Origin: Psococerastis gibbosa
Taxonomy: Eukaryota > Arthropoda > Insecta > Psocodea > Psocidae
NCBI GenBank assembly: GCA_963971405.1
Contig: OZ020490.1
Coordinates: 30,653,464 to 30,717,463 of the forward strand
Length of the DNA stretch: 64,000 nt
Direction: 5' to 3'
Position numbers and translations under genes: made by a program. Shown in pieces: positions 1-12,600 of this stretch (position 1 is the first letter of the stretch; each line of letters begins with the position of its first letter). The notes below the pieces were generated by a model that saw only the letters and a program-made list of their open reading frames with translations, did no database searches and was not told where the DNA came from.

Positions 1-2667
1 GGCCCAATACCCCCCCTCAGATGTCTACCTTAGATCGAATTTTCCTGCACCCTAAATGAAAAGGGTTTGTTCTAATGAATAAATCAATTCAACTACGGCA
101 CGGTAAGGTGTAATCGAACTATATAAATGCAAGAATGTTCGCTACAGTAAAATATGTTGACAGTTTTCATGCAACATCAGGCCAAAATTTAATTAAAAAT
201 TGTTTATATAATCTAATCTTATTGTACAATTTACGGGAAGGTTTGGCCACAGTGCCTGATGCTTGACTTTGAGCGGAAGATTTTAAGATCATGACTGCAG
301 CACAAATAGAATCAGTTTTATTTAGCAATATAAGAAACAAAAAGCGTTTAGAGGAGTCTCTAGTCGCTATATTGATGTTAAGTGTCAACAAAACATCAAA
401 AAGCATATTATCAATCCCAACTAATTTCTAAGCGAAAACATTTGTGCGGCAGTTAGCGTATTCTGTGCGTTGATGTGTTTATTTTTGATAAGAAAACCTA
501 GTTTTATGGCAAAATTGGGGTAGTACCGCATTGCACCTAAAGTTGAGGTGCAATCCGCTACTACGCTGAGGTCCTCAACCAAGCCCGTCATCTATTCGCT
601 TCCATATGCACTACGACCTAGGTACCTACAGTCGAAAATAAGAGCCATAGACTAGCTAGAAGTTCTCCAGTAACTGAAGTTCATTACTAAAAGAGGTTTG
701 CAGGTCCTGATTGTCTATTTTGAGTCAATTTTACCTATAAAATCTCAAATAGTTCTTTTATAGCCGAGGTAATGTTTTTAATTAAGCAAGTTACATTTCA
801 GGGTCACCTTATGAATAAAGCAATAGAATTTCGTTTAATATCTGAGTCTCAACAAACCGAATCTACTTCATTTTTTTACGCAATATTATTTACGGTACTA
901 TGGTGGTGTCATTTTTTTATTTCTTTTGTGGAACCCTGAGCCGCTCACATTCGACCCTTCCAATTTTGCATTAATTCACTAGGAGTTACTCACATCAGCG
1001 AACAATTTACATGTCTTCTAAAATTACAAGGGAGGGGTTTTACACTGAGCAGGGACGCACTAAGTTTTTATTAAAAAGCGGTCGAGTCGACAAAAATACA
1101 TTAAAGGGGGGTTTCATCTTACACAAAAAATAGTCGCTAATATATTTGTTGAATCTCCGAAAACGGACACCAAAAATATGTGTGGAATTTTCATATCCAA
1201 ATTTTTTACCATCTAACTAGGCCACATCTAGAGTCCTGTACGGGAGAGATTTTCGGTATAAACTTTGGTCACCCCTGGTTCAACCTTAATTCCGACTCCA
1301 CCCAAATAATTTTTTTCTCATCATGAGACACGTTTTTTTCTTATGCACTTCGTACACACGGTCGATTCAAAAGACACCCATTCACGAACGTTTTGGAATG
1401 GGAACAAATGGGTGGGAGATTGGTTAGTGCAAAAAACAGTCGATTTCTGAACGCACTTCCGAAATTTTTTGAAATCTTTCTAAGTTGTCTCTGTGGTTTT
1501 CCAACTACTGTTTGCTGCAATGGCCAATTTCTCAGCGAGTCACTGGCGTTCGAATCATCCATGTGTGCCGGGCGTTCAGATACTCCGACCTCTTGAGCAG
1601 ATTTCATTGAGACCGTGTAATTAATTAATTCCCTCCTGTATAGCACTCTAGCCAATTCTTTCGAAGTATTATATGGGCACTTGATTGTTTGCCCAAGAAT
1701 ATCAAAAAGCCATGACAAACGTAGTACCTATCCCAATAAATCGCAAAATATACGAACTGCCATATGAGGGACATGGCCAACATTGCGACGCGAAATACTT
1801 CAGATGGGTGTTCGCCAGAATTCCACATACTGAGCATTTGAACATGGAATTTTTTCCGAATCTAGAATCTTAATATATCTAAATATGTCCTACTATCTCT
1901 TTTTCAGCTGTCAAGGATGCCCAATCAATCTAACCGAACTCCTCTTTTGGAAAGGGGCATGTTTTTGTCATGGCTCTTGAAATTTTTTGGAGAAAATCAA
2001 GGCTGAGATTTCAAAGTGTTTTGTGAATAAATTTTGGCGAAATTAATTATTTCCTCGTTCCATAACCGTGAAATATTGAAAGCGGTCTTATGAAAATGCA
2101 TAAAAAATAATTATTTTAAAAATTCTGACGTGAAATTTTTCTTGTAAATCTCTGCCTTAACTTACTCTTATTAAAATAATGTAGGGTGAGTTTCAAAAAC
2201 AACAATAACAACCTGGTCCACGGTTTTGTATAAAACCAATCTTTAAACGTACAAGTTACAAACGCAGTGTCTTTTACAATCGATAGAGATTAGATAGAAT
2301 GAATCACACAAAGAAGCTTTCTACAAAGAAGTTTTCAGTGAAACACACCCTAACAATACATTGTGTTTTAACATGTTTTTAGGAGAATAGTTTCATTGTA
2401 TAGCGCAAGATATCAGTTACAGTTACATTACCTACAGTGCTGTAGAGACATTGTAATTTAATTTCAGCTTCCACTTGTCAGAAGTAATAGGAATGGCTTA
2501 AGAACATGTTAAAAACAATGAACCACACATGAGCTAGCTAAAAATTGTCGAAAAAGAAAATGGTGTTTCATTTGTTTGTTATTGATACATTTTTATCTCA
2601 GTCCAAAAAAGTTCGAACACTGTTTAAAAAAGTTTTGGGCTGAGATAGGGGTGAGTAGCCCTATATA
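1..2667. other. Downstream sequence without identified genes
   Basis: AT-rich. I found no exon that joins exon 16 (needs phase 2) and no known element. Part of 1390-1600 resembles 29440-29530 and 48120-48200 (TTCGAATCATCC, CTCAGCGAGTCACTGGC), so it is an old repeat. Short open frames here look random. Confidence 0.4.
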
Positions 2668-2820
2668 TACATACATACGGACTTTTTTTTGTTCTATTAC
2701 TAAGCCAACCTAGCGGAGTTAGGGCTACAAAGCCCTCTCTTATACTCAACTAGGAAGGCCCGGGACCGCCTGCTTTACATGCCCTCCGAAGCATGGCCAG
2801 AAAATGTAGCCAGTACATAT
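2668..2820 (-). repeat. tRNA-derived SINE, 3' part
   Basis: It shares CCTAGCGGAGTTAGGGCTAC, CAACTAGGAAGGCCCGGGAC and GCATGGCCAGAAAATGTAGC with eight other copies. The B-box end of the tRNA head is missing here. Confidence 0.72.
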
Positions 2821-3840
2821 CTGTGGTAAAGCTGGGAAAGTTAGGGAAAATAAAAGTAAAAATGTTAATGTAATGGAACAAGATCTGATGGGGCGAATTT
2901 TCTTGTTTCAACAGCTGACTATAAAAAAAATTAATTTACGTGAAAACCCTCAAAATTGCACGGATGTCATGTTGTATGTTGAGCGGAAGTAGTTTGAGGC
3001 TTGCCTATCCCTCTTTTATGCTCTTCAATCCTATCCAGAAAATCCCTTCCGGTTTATCAACAGTTACCAAGATAGCTCTAGTAAAGTGCCGAAACCGGTC
3101 GCCTTTATAAAACATTTTAGTAGTATTTAGTAGTAGTAGTATTTAACAAAGCTGGGCGTTTTAATTTACGCCGACAAAGTAGTGCAATTTTGGTGCATTT
3201 TAAGGTTAGCATGAAAACAAGACTTTATAGTCTTATTGTTCGCCTTTTGTTTGCAATAAAGTCGTTTTTTCATTTCATTTCATTTCAAAGAGAGTGAGAA
3301 AATATTATTGAAATAAATCAAACATCAAATTGTATTTTATGTTTATTTGTTTACTTTCATAATTTACCTGACTTTTCCTACTCCCACCCCATATAAATTA
3401 GAGTTACACGTAGGAGACATGGGACATTCGCTTCCCACCTCTCCTATATACAACCCGAGGAATTATATCAGCCATTTTGTTTAACAAAAATTTATCGCTC
3501 TTAGCCTCGAACTCTCGACGTTTTCTATTTACAAAAGAATTTCGCAACAAAGTAGTATCATCGCAGCTGCTCCGATCTAAACTAATAAGAAGGAAACTTA
3601 AGAAGAACGCTGTTCCCACAGTAACAATACGACAATTTCAGTCAATAGATAACTTAAAACATAAATTTTAAACTAAGTAAAAAAAACTCATCTTCGTCAT
3701 TATAACCTCTGAGGTATCGACGTCCGAAACTATGCTTCACAACATAAATAAACCTGGCTACTGCAATGATAAATATAGTGGAAGAATATTTATTTTTTTA
3801 AGATCTTAGCCATGCTCTTTTCATTTTGTAAATCTCAAAA
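2821..3840. other. Noncoding stretch with a LINE-like 3' tail
   Basis: At 3243-3287 CAATAAAGTCG is followed by CATTTCATTTCATTTC, like a retrotransposon 3' end. A short TAG repeat lies at 3116-3145. Nothing else is recognised. Confidence 0.35.
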
Positions 3841-4165
3841 CTTACGAACGAATTGTAAAACAGGGATACAAACATAACAAGAATAGAAGTTTGTAAAGTT
3901 TGCGGTTCAGGGAAGAGTAATTGAGGGCTATGCCAGAATTGTGATTCTCGAATTGTTGGTAAATCCTCTTCTTTGTAATATTGTAATTGTAAACAGTTTG
4001 TGAATTTTTTGAATTGAATTTTGAATTTTAAACAGGGATACAAACATAACAAGAATAGAAGTATGTAAAGTTTGCAGTTCAAGGAAGAGTAATTGAGGGC
4101 TATATGCCATAAAATAGTTTTTCTCGAATTGTTGGCAAATCCTTTTCTTTGTAATATTAGGACTT
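3841..4165 (+). repeat. Two-copy tandem repeat, 174-bp period
   Basis: AACAGGGATACAAACATAAC (3859 and 4033) through TGATTCTCGAATTGTTGG and CTTCTTTGTAATATT is present twice with modest divergence. No function seen. Confidence 0.75.
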
Positions 4166-4869
4166 TTGCCGTTTTCTTGTCTCTTATTTAGGGGTACGTT
4201 TTGGAAATATTACTGCAATACGCTAACATAAGCTATTAGGACTACTTCTATTACTAGTAGTGGATTAGTTATTAGTCAAGAAGTCCCTCCAACGGCATAG
4301 TACTCAATTTGTAAAATAAGCAGAGCATGAAACCTTTTTATAGGTGGTAGAAATGCAATGGAAACAATTGAGAGGGTGGAGACAACGTATATAAATAATT
4401 TGACCAAACAAGATAACAGAAAGTGGTGCGAGATCGCTAAGTTTCGGACACATAACACAATTTGGCAGTTAAAACCATATAAAATAGTAAAATCAACACA
4501 TCCAACGCTTCTTCTTCTTCTTCTCCATCACATCACAGTCGGCTGACTTAAGCTCGCTCCCTAGGAAGACAGAAAAAATAATGTTTTAAATTTTTTTTTC
4601 TTCAAAAAACATGCATACAAACAATTCAATGAATGTATCCGAATAAACTCTCTTCAGTCACCTCTGTAGGTAATAACAGTGTTGAGTTACGATCGCTTGA
4701 AGTGTGGAGACTCGCACAAGTACGAACAAGCTACCATTACGCCATCAATGTCATGAGCAGTACCTAGGCAATAGGGTGTATAGCTCAACTAAATTAGAAA
4801 GAATAGTGACGGCAGTACAATTTGATAAGTGTAAAAATCAAATATATCATGAATTGTAGCCGTCAAAAA

Positions 4870-5515
4870 TATTGTGTTGTTGTTCCTAACGCCTGCATTC
4901 AGCATTTCTGTTTTAAGCAACCCTGTCAGCCTGGCGTGGGGAGTGAGTCTGTTTGTTAACTTGAGACACCCTAGCAGTAGTGCTCGTCGGGTTAATAACG
5001 ACTTAGGCCTCATATTTGGGCCCATAGAGCGACCCCGACTTGACTGTCCTACGCCAGCCCATAGGACAGTGGACCTCCTGATTATAGTGGATTCCGAACC
5101 ACTTGGGAAACACAGTGAAGTCACACGATTACTTCGGAGGTGACCAGGACAAGTCCTACCATGTTTCCCTACCGGCACTGTGCACACGACCAAGTTATCT
5201 GCAGCTTTGAAGCTGCTCTGGTCCGCTGGATTCAACTTGGTATGGCGGCCGGCTGAGACACCCTAAGGGCAGACTCCTTCACCTTATGGAGAAGGGGAGT
5301 TGACTGACAGGGTGGATCTCCTGATTATAGTGGAACCACTTGGGGAGCATAGTAAAGTCACACGATTAAATCGGAGGTGACCAGGACTCAACACACACGT
5401 AGATGTGATGTAGCGCGTTATCATGTCCCACCATGCTCCCCTGCTAACGCTGTGCACACTACCAAGTTTGCCGCAGTTTGGACAATGCTCTGTTCTAATG
5501 GATTCAAAGGCCATT
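4870..5515 (+). repeat. Family F dispersed repeat, two partial copies
   Basis: The first copy (4885-5240) has GCATTTCTGTTTTAAGCAAC, CCTGATTATAGTGGATTCCG and GGAGGTGACCAGGAC. The second (5255-5515) repeats the latter part. Other copies lie at 15963-16155, 26640-26800, 27575-27915, 42250-43050 and 60315-60665. Unclassified, no intact frame. Confidence 0.7.
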
Positions 5516-5639
5516 AATGAGTTGCCTATTAGCAAAAGCAATCCTGTCCACCCAGGTCGATTTTTCAGAAACCGCAAAAAAACGGCTGTGCCGCAACGCC
5601 ATGAGGTATAACATTACAGTTTTTAAAGCTAATTTTAAC

Positions 5640-6420
5640 AGTATTAGAATTGCTTTTGCGTCTCAATATCTGATTCATCGGATAGAGTATTGAAAAATAC
5701 AAAAAATGGCGCGAATATCTCAAAACTGAAAAAAATGGACAGGATTTCTTTTGCTAATAGGCAACTCAATTTGCTCAAAAATAAAAAAATATTAGGACCA
5801 ACCGATGAAATGTTTCTGAGCATTTTGATATATGTTATGTATCTTTTTTTAACACAGATTGGCCACAATCATCAAATTTAATTTGTACATAAAACGATTG
5901 GTGTGGTAGTCCCGAGGAAAGAGCTCCAGAACTGGTGTTATTCAAGGCCACATGTCTTATATCGAAATGTAGAGGAGCATTTCTGATAGTTAAAAGGATA
6001 TTTTTGACGGCTCTGCAATCAAAATGTCCTGTGAAAATCAACTTCCTAAAAAAAAAGCGTAGGGGGGGGGGGGTTGGCTCTTAAGAGAGAGGGAAAACTT
6101 TGCAGGTGTAAAAAATCAAATTTCACTTGAAATATTGATAGCAGAGCCACAAATAAGCTGTCATATAGTAGAATGTTTCTCTACATTTTGATGTACATTA
6201 TGTAGATGTCACTAACACCGCTAGGCCACAGTTATTGAACTTGAATTGTAAAAAAGTAGCTGACACTGAGGATGTCAAGTCGAATGAGTTCCAAATATGT
6301 GGCCAACTTGGTGTTAGTGACACATACATACATACATGTAGAGGCTCATAATGACATATCATTTATGGCTCAACAATGAATATTTCATGAGAAATTAGAC
6401 TTCATACAAAAACGCGTAGC
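5640..6420. repeat. Family K repeat cluster
   Basis: Two to three diverged blocks with CATTTTGATATATGTTATGT-like and AGGCCACATGTCTTATATCG segments, and a G run at 6063-6073. Related blocks occur at 8340-8460, 24470-24530, 59690-60300. Confidence 0.5.
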
Positions 6421-6549
6421 GGGGGTGTTGACAGCTTTACAACGCATCTTCTAAAATCATTGGAAGACGGACCGAATAAGAGCCTCAATCTAAACTAGGA
6501 GTGACATGGTAGGCTAATCTTTTATCGAGTATATTTTCAAGAGACTTAC

Positions 6550-6639
6550 CCAGGTCCGGGAAAGTAGTAAGGTGGCGGCCTCTCGTACTCGGGCCCAGGC
6601 GGCTGCTGATACCTAGGCGGACCTCGCGAGTCCCAATGC
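6550..6639 (-). CDS. Prominin-like exon 16 (proline/tyrosine-rich tail; last visible exon)
   Basis: It encodes residues 937-965 plus two bases. The peptide starts HWDSRGPPRYQQPPGPEYER and goes on PPPYYFPGPG. It has two PPxY motifs (PPRY and PPPY), the classic ligand of WW domains. The acceptor is cttacAG. At its end the sequence reads CCT GGG TAA GT, so the consensus donor GG|GTAAGT overlaps an in-frame TAA. Either a further exon follows, not found, or the protein ends here with ...GPG. A weak GATAAA lies some 25-30 nt downstream. Confidence 0.8.
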
Positions 6640-9600
6640 CTGTAAGTAATGGTATCAAATTAAAACAAACTATTATCTTATCCGAATATCCGAGTGTGAC
6701 AGCTTTTTAAAACTATTATCTTTTAAACAGCTGTCGCACTCGTATATTCCTTACTAGTGGTACCAGCATGAGATGAAAAAATAACTTACCAGGGAATAAG
6801 ATGAAAATATTTCAAATAAACCCCAATAATTGTCAATTTATTGAATAAGAATTAATTGTGAAATTGCTCGTCAACAGAGATGAATAGGCCTAGTTCATTC
6901 TTGCATAGGCGGAAGGCGGGCCAGTGTTACCAACATGACAAAATGAATGTCGTCTGTTTTGAAGCGGGTTAATTGTATTACCGTATTTAAATGACTTAAA
7001 TAATTCTCCGGATAAGTTATTTATTCATTTGGTGCTGCCTGTAAGCCTACCCTTTGTAGTGGGAGGTTCACCTTTGCAATGTATTGGTAGTTACATTAAT
7101 GGGTCTTCAGCAGGCTAGCTGGATGGCCAACCACAGCGCATGCAATACAGTGTCAAAAATTTGCTTTCTAGTCTAAGCGGGTTGTTCTCGCCAATTGAGC
7201 CGAAACTAAGCTATTAAGATGACCAGGGAGCCAAGGTCAAGTGCGCAGAACTTACTGCGCCCATATTGTGTTGCCAGCCCTGCCTGTTTGAATTTGTTTT
7301 TCATTTTCCGCTATATTCCTTTTTGCAAACCTACATATTATTAAGATTTAGTGTTGAGCTGACATACAGTAGGTCTGGGGACCCTTTGAACAGCATAATT
7401 ATTGGGGTCACGTCAGTGAACCCCAATTATTCATTGCCAATTAAAAACTGTCGAAAAACAGCAGCTTAACTTTGTTAGCAAAGACACCCATGTCCTTCAA
7501 TGGCAAGTCAATCAGATCGATGTAGGCAGCCCCAAAACAGTCCAACCGCGCTCGCCACAGGGCTAGACAGTGGCCAACCACGTGTTCCACAGTTTCCTCG
7601 GACTCACTGCAGTGTCGGCAGACGGTCGGCCATGACCCAATTTGGCCATGTGGGCTCTGAACAAACCATGATCAGTAACCAGGGCTGCGGTTGTTCGATT
7701 TCTATCTCAACTGGCATTTTCAAACTTTATGTTTAATTTATCAAATATGGAAAGGAATTAAATCGCCATAAGTATTTTTTTAAGCCAGAATTATTATTAT
7801 AAAGTTTTCTAAATATTTTGAAGCAATCTCGACTTAATTAATGCCTTGTTTTACAGCTGCTAAAAAGAAAAAATGGTCTCATGAAAAACTGGTTTTCTTA
7901 AAGAATTGGACTATTTACCCGTATGGTTAGCGACTATTCTATAAAACCTGTTAAATGCACTGCATTGTATTTTTGTAGATTAATAATACTTCAGGTGCGA
8001 AAATCAAATTTACTTACATTTTTTTAATGAAATTTTGGCCCTCATTACACATTTGAATATTTATTTGATTCAATATTTATTCAAACGAAGAAATATTTGG
8101 CATGTCTATGTTGAAGTATACGATTTGAATCTTCTGAATTTAGGCATTACACTTTCGATATTTCCTTGGAGCCATATTTACTGGATCGAATATTCGGGAG
8201 AAAATATGTACATATAGATATAGTAATACGACCATTTTCCAATCTTTTCAGCTGTGAAACGAGTAATTAACTATTTTGGTCAAAAATACCCAGACATGGT
8301 TTTTTAACAAAATATTTGGAAATCTATGCCATTAGAAACCATCAGAGGGGGAAGAGCCACATTAATGTCAACTTCAAACATCTCATAAATTATCAATAGT
8401 AGAGCTGTCTAAATTATCAGGGCAAACACAGGACATTTTTCTGTGCATTTTGATATATCGCTCATGCACGAGAAAAGTGACACATTTCTAAATATTGACT
8501 TTTGAGATAATTCAAATTTTAGTTCTGACCATTTTTTAGTTTTTACTTGTAGTACTATCGAGGCACTTAATACTGTTGAGACGTGAAAGTTTACTTGAAA
8601 GAGAAGTGTAATTATCACGTCAACGCCTGGAGCACATTCCGAATTATGTCAGTATTGCCAAACCCGAAGTAGTCAAACTTGACAATGGATCAGTGACAAA
8701 ACGCAATCTTATGGAAACAAATTAAACTAGATGTGTGTCACTACATTCATACAACTCGCTATATTTTCCTCGACATTTTTGTATAAATAACACAATTTTG
8801 CAATTTTTTGAAATGTGTCACTTTTCTCGTGCATGAGCGATCTGATATGTACCTCTTTCTATATACATAATAGTCTTAGTACCATTGTAAAACTTGCTGT
8901 CACTCATTGTGAATAAATAACGTGTAAAGCTTTACATTATATCACAGAAAACACACAAAACCAGGAGCATTTTGCTAATTTAATGGCTTAAGAGTGTACA
9001 GCCCGTAGGAAATTGGCAGCCCGAAATTTAATACCTTTTATTTTTTATTTAATTAACTAAGCAAGTTATTAAAGATTTGGCAAGATTTGGCTCATTTAAA
9101 TTGTAGAAGACTACTTTATGCATCATATAAGGTATTTTTAGTTTTCGAAATTGTAGTATTTTTAATTAAATCTATTGTATGTGAAAAGTTACTGTTTATA
9201 AAATATCATGTTTATGAAAATACTACAATTTCGAAAATTAACTAAGCATGTTATTTAAGATTTGGCTCGTTTAAGTTGTAGAAGACTACTTTATGCATCA
9301 TATAAGGTATTTTTAGTTTTCGAAATTGTAGTTTTTTTTTAATAAATCGATTGTATGTGAAAAGTTACTGTTTATGAAAATACTATTTAAATTAACTAAG
9401 CATGTTATTAAAAATTTGGCTCGTTAAAGTTGTAGAAGACTACTTTATGCATCATATAACGTATTTTTAGTTAACGAAATTGTAGTTTTGTTTATTAAAT
9501 CGATTGTATGCGAAAAGTTACTGTTTATAAAATATTATCATGTTTATAAAAATACTACAATTTCGAAAATTAACTAAGCATGTTATTTAAGATTTGGCTC

Positions 9601-12600
9601 GTTTAAGTTGTAGAAGACTACCTCATGCATCATACAATAAGATATTTTTAATTTTCGAAATTGTAGTTTTCTTATAAACATGATAATATTTTATAAACCA
9701 TAACTTTTCATGTACAATCGATTTTATAAAAAAAAACTACAATTTCGAAAACTAAAAATATCTTATTATATGATGCATAAAGTAGTCTCCTACAACTTAA
9801 ATGAGCCTAATATTTAATAACTTACTTAGTTAATTAAATAAAAAATAAAAAGTATTAAATTTCCGGCTGCCAAGTTCCTACGGGCTGTGCACTCATAATT
9901 TGACGGCTCTACGATCGATAATTGTGCGCGTAGTGTTGGTATCCCTATTTGCTCTAAAGTACTACTCAAATGGATTTCCAGGCAACCTTGGGGCTCTTAC
10001 TTGTTAGCCATATCGTGAAAGCGGCTATCATTGGCCGGGGCAGACCTGTCGGTCCGGCCGAGGTGTGCGCTGTAGTCCTGCATGAATGCGTTACCATTGC
10101 TGTTGTCATACGACTCTTGATAGTTTCTACTTCGCGACTGCTTTTTGTCCCCACTGCACATAAAAATAAATAGTTGCACACCATCATCTTGTTGTCAGGA
10201 CATGTAGAGTAGTGGTACAGACTCCGACTTTCACCCGAATGGTTCGAGGCACACACTTGCTACATTTTCTGGCCATGCTTCGGAGGGCATGTAAAGCAGG
10301 CGGTTCCTAGTTGAGTGTGAGAGAGGGTTTATAGCCCTAACTCCGCTAGGTTGGCTTAGTAATAGAACAAAAAAAGTACAATCTTTATTTATTTATTTAT
10401 CTTCAATGAGAAAAGAAACAGGAATGTTCGACATCGGATATGCCCTGGGCCCCTATTTTAATGGCGTAAACTACAGGCCAACCAGCAACGGAAGAGATTA
10501 AATTATATATTAAATCAATTTAATACGGTATTACAACTAATTCGCACACTTAAAAACAAAATAAATTCCATATATTCATTGCCCAACGTTTTAATTAATA
10601 AGCATTCAATTAAAATTAAAATTTTATTTAAAACAATTCTGCTTTCATTCGAACAACCCATGTTGCCAAAATATTTGATTTGCCTTTATTTGGTATGGAA
10701 TTAAATTCAGCGCGGATACTTACTTGGTAACTGCGAGAGGAATGTTGTCTCTATCAGCATACGCATCATACAGGTATTCCCTTCAAAAAGAAAGTATATA
10801 ATTAAGTTTATAATTTTTTTTTTTTTTTTTTTATAATCATAACGCAACGCCCTTTGGGGCTTACGCGTTGTATGTTTATGTGTTGCAAAGCTGTAGTTTT
10901 TAAAGTTTATAATGGCGCCACATATCATATACCAAACTGTACAGGGATGCAATATTTTTGGATAGCAATGTAGTGGATATTTCCTGGGAAATTCTACTTT
11001 TATTGTATCTCTGTCTGTTCGTGCATCCAAGTTCACAAAAATGGTATCTAGGTACCATAAACGTGGGGAGGGGGGTCCGACTTGCCCTTAAAAGTGAAAC
11101 TTTGTACTTACGACTCAGGGTAGATTCCAGCAGCGGTGTAGGCATCAGAGTTCTGGTAGAGTGAGCTCAGCTTGATGGAGAGAAACAGCGCAGGAATGAA
11201 CAGAAGCAGGCACCAGCCCACACTCGCCCAGAAACCGTTCTGCACAAAGAAAAACATCGATATAAACTCTACGCAGCTTCGAAAAATCTATATACATAAA
11301 ACAAAGTTAAAGTTATTACAACTCAATAATGGCTGGACCTAGTTTAATTATCTTTGATTTGTTGGATTCATCTTCGCCCATAATAGTCTACTAGCTATTA
11401 AAATATAGGAAAAATGACAAATCTATACGTAGAAACTAATAAAAACAATCGTAGGACTACTTAACAACTTAAAAAATGCTAGCGGCTGGATTGAGAGAGC
11501 CGGTCCCCTAGCTTGGCTGAGGGCTCAATGCTACAAAGATAATAAAATAAATGGCATAATAAATTATTGTATTGATTTTAACAGGGCAAAACAAACGGGG
11601 ACGGGAAACCGGAAATTAATAGTATCTTTGTGTTCATGTAGCAGCGTGATACTATAAGCTGTGTCAGTCGCAATCAAAATGCAGAAAGTACTTCGGTGCC
11701 AGAATCTGCGGTTGTATCTTCGATTGAGAACGGTGCCATATTGTGTTCCCTATCGTTATATACGGTATGGATGGAGGGACGTTGAGCCAAGCTATGAAGA
11801 ACAGTATCAGTGAACTTGAAGTAGGGATTTTAAGACGAATGCTGCGCATATCTTGGAGAGATCGTATCTCTAATGCCGAGGTACCGAGGCGAATGCATAC
11901 AGAAGCCGATTTCGCTATAAGGCGGCCATTCCACTGGCGAATTTACTTGAAAAATTGACTTTGTCATTGACGTTTGCTTTGTTTTATATATTATAATAAC
12001 AGTAGGAGGGGACCCTTTAGTACGAGCCTGTGCTGGGCCCCCTTTTAATATAGCTAATAGCTAAAATTAAAAACTAAAAACTAAGATAAGCGAATAATAA
12101 TTATTAAATTTTAGTTAAGATGCTGACATTCTGGGTGGCTGTTAGGACAATAAAGGACGGTTTTTGTATATTTCAAGGTATTGGCTGAGTTGTTTTTTAA
12201 TTTTATCTCTGTAAATAGTTAGATTTAATGCTGATTTAACTGATAGAGGGAGCAAATTGTAAGCTTTTACTGAGAGAAAGGAGTGTGAATGCTGAAACAA
12301 AATAGTTCTAAAAGTATGTAGATGTTGTAGTATGTACATACTTAACATATCTGTTATAAATTAAGTTATAATATGGTAGAGACTTATTAATGATGTCTGC
12401 TACCATATCATAACTTAATTTATAATACATGAGTTAAGTATCTACATAATAGTCTCCTTAAAACAAAACAAACGTCAATGACAAAGTCAATTTTTCAAGT
12501 AAATTCGCCGGTGGAATGGCCGACTAAAGCTGGCCATTCACGAGGGCTCCAAACGGACTCGCGCCAAGCGAAATGGCGCGTCCTGTTCCATTTAGCGTTA

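Noticed and set aside
1341..1718. 125-codon open frame on the minus strand
   Set aside because: No recognisable domain, no splice context, and part of it matches old repeat sequence at 29440 and 48130.
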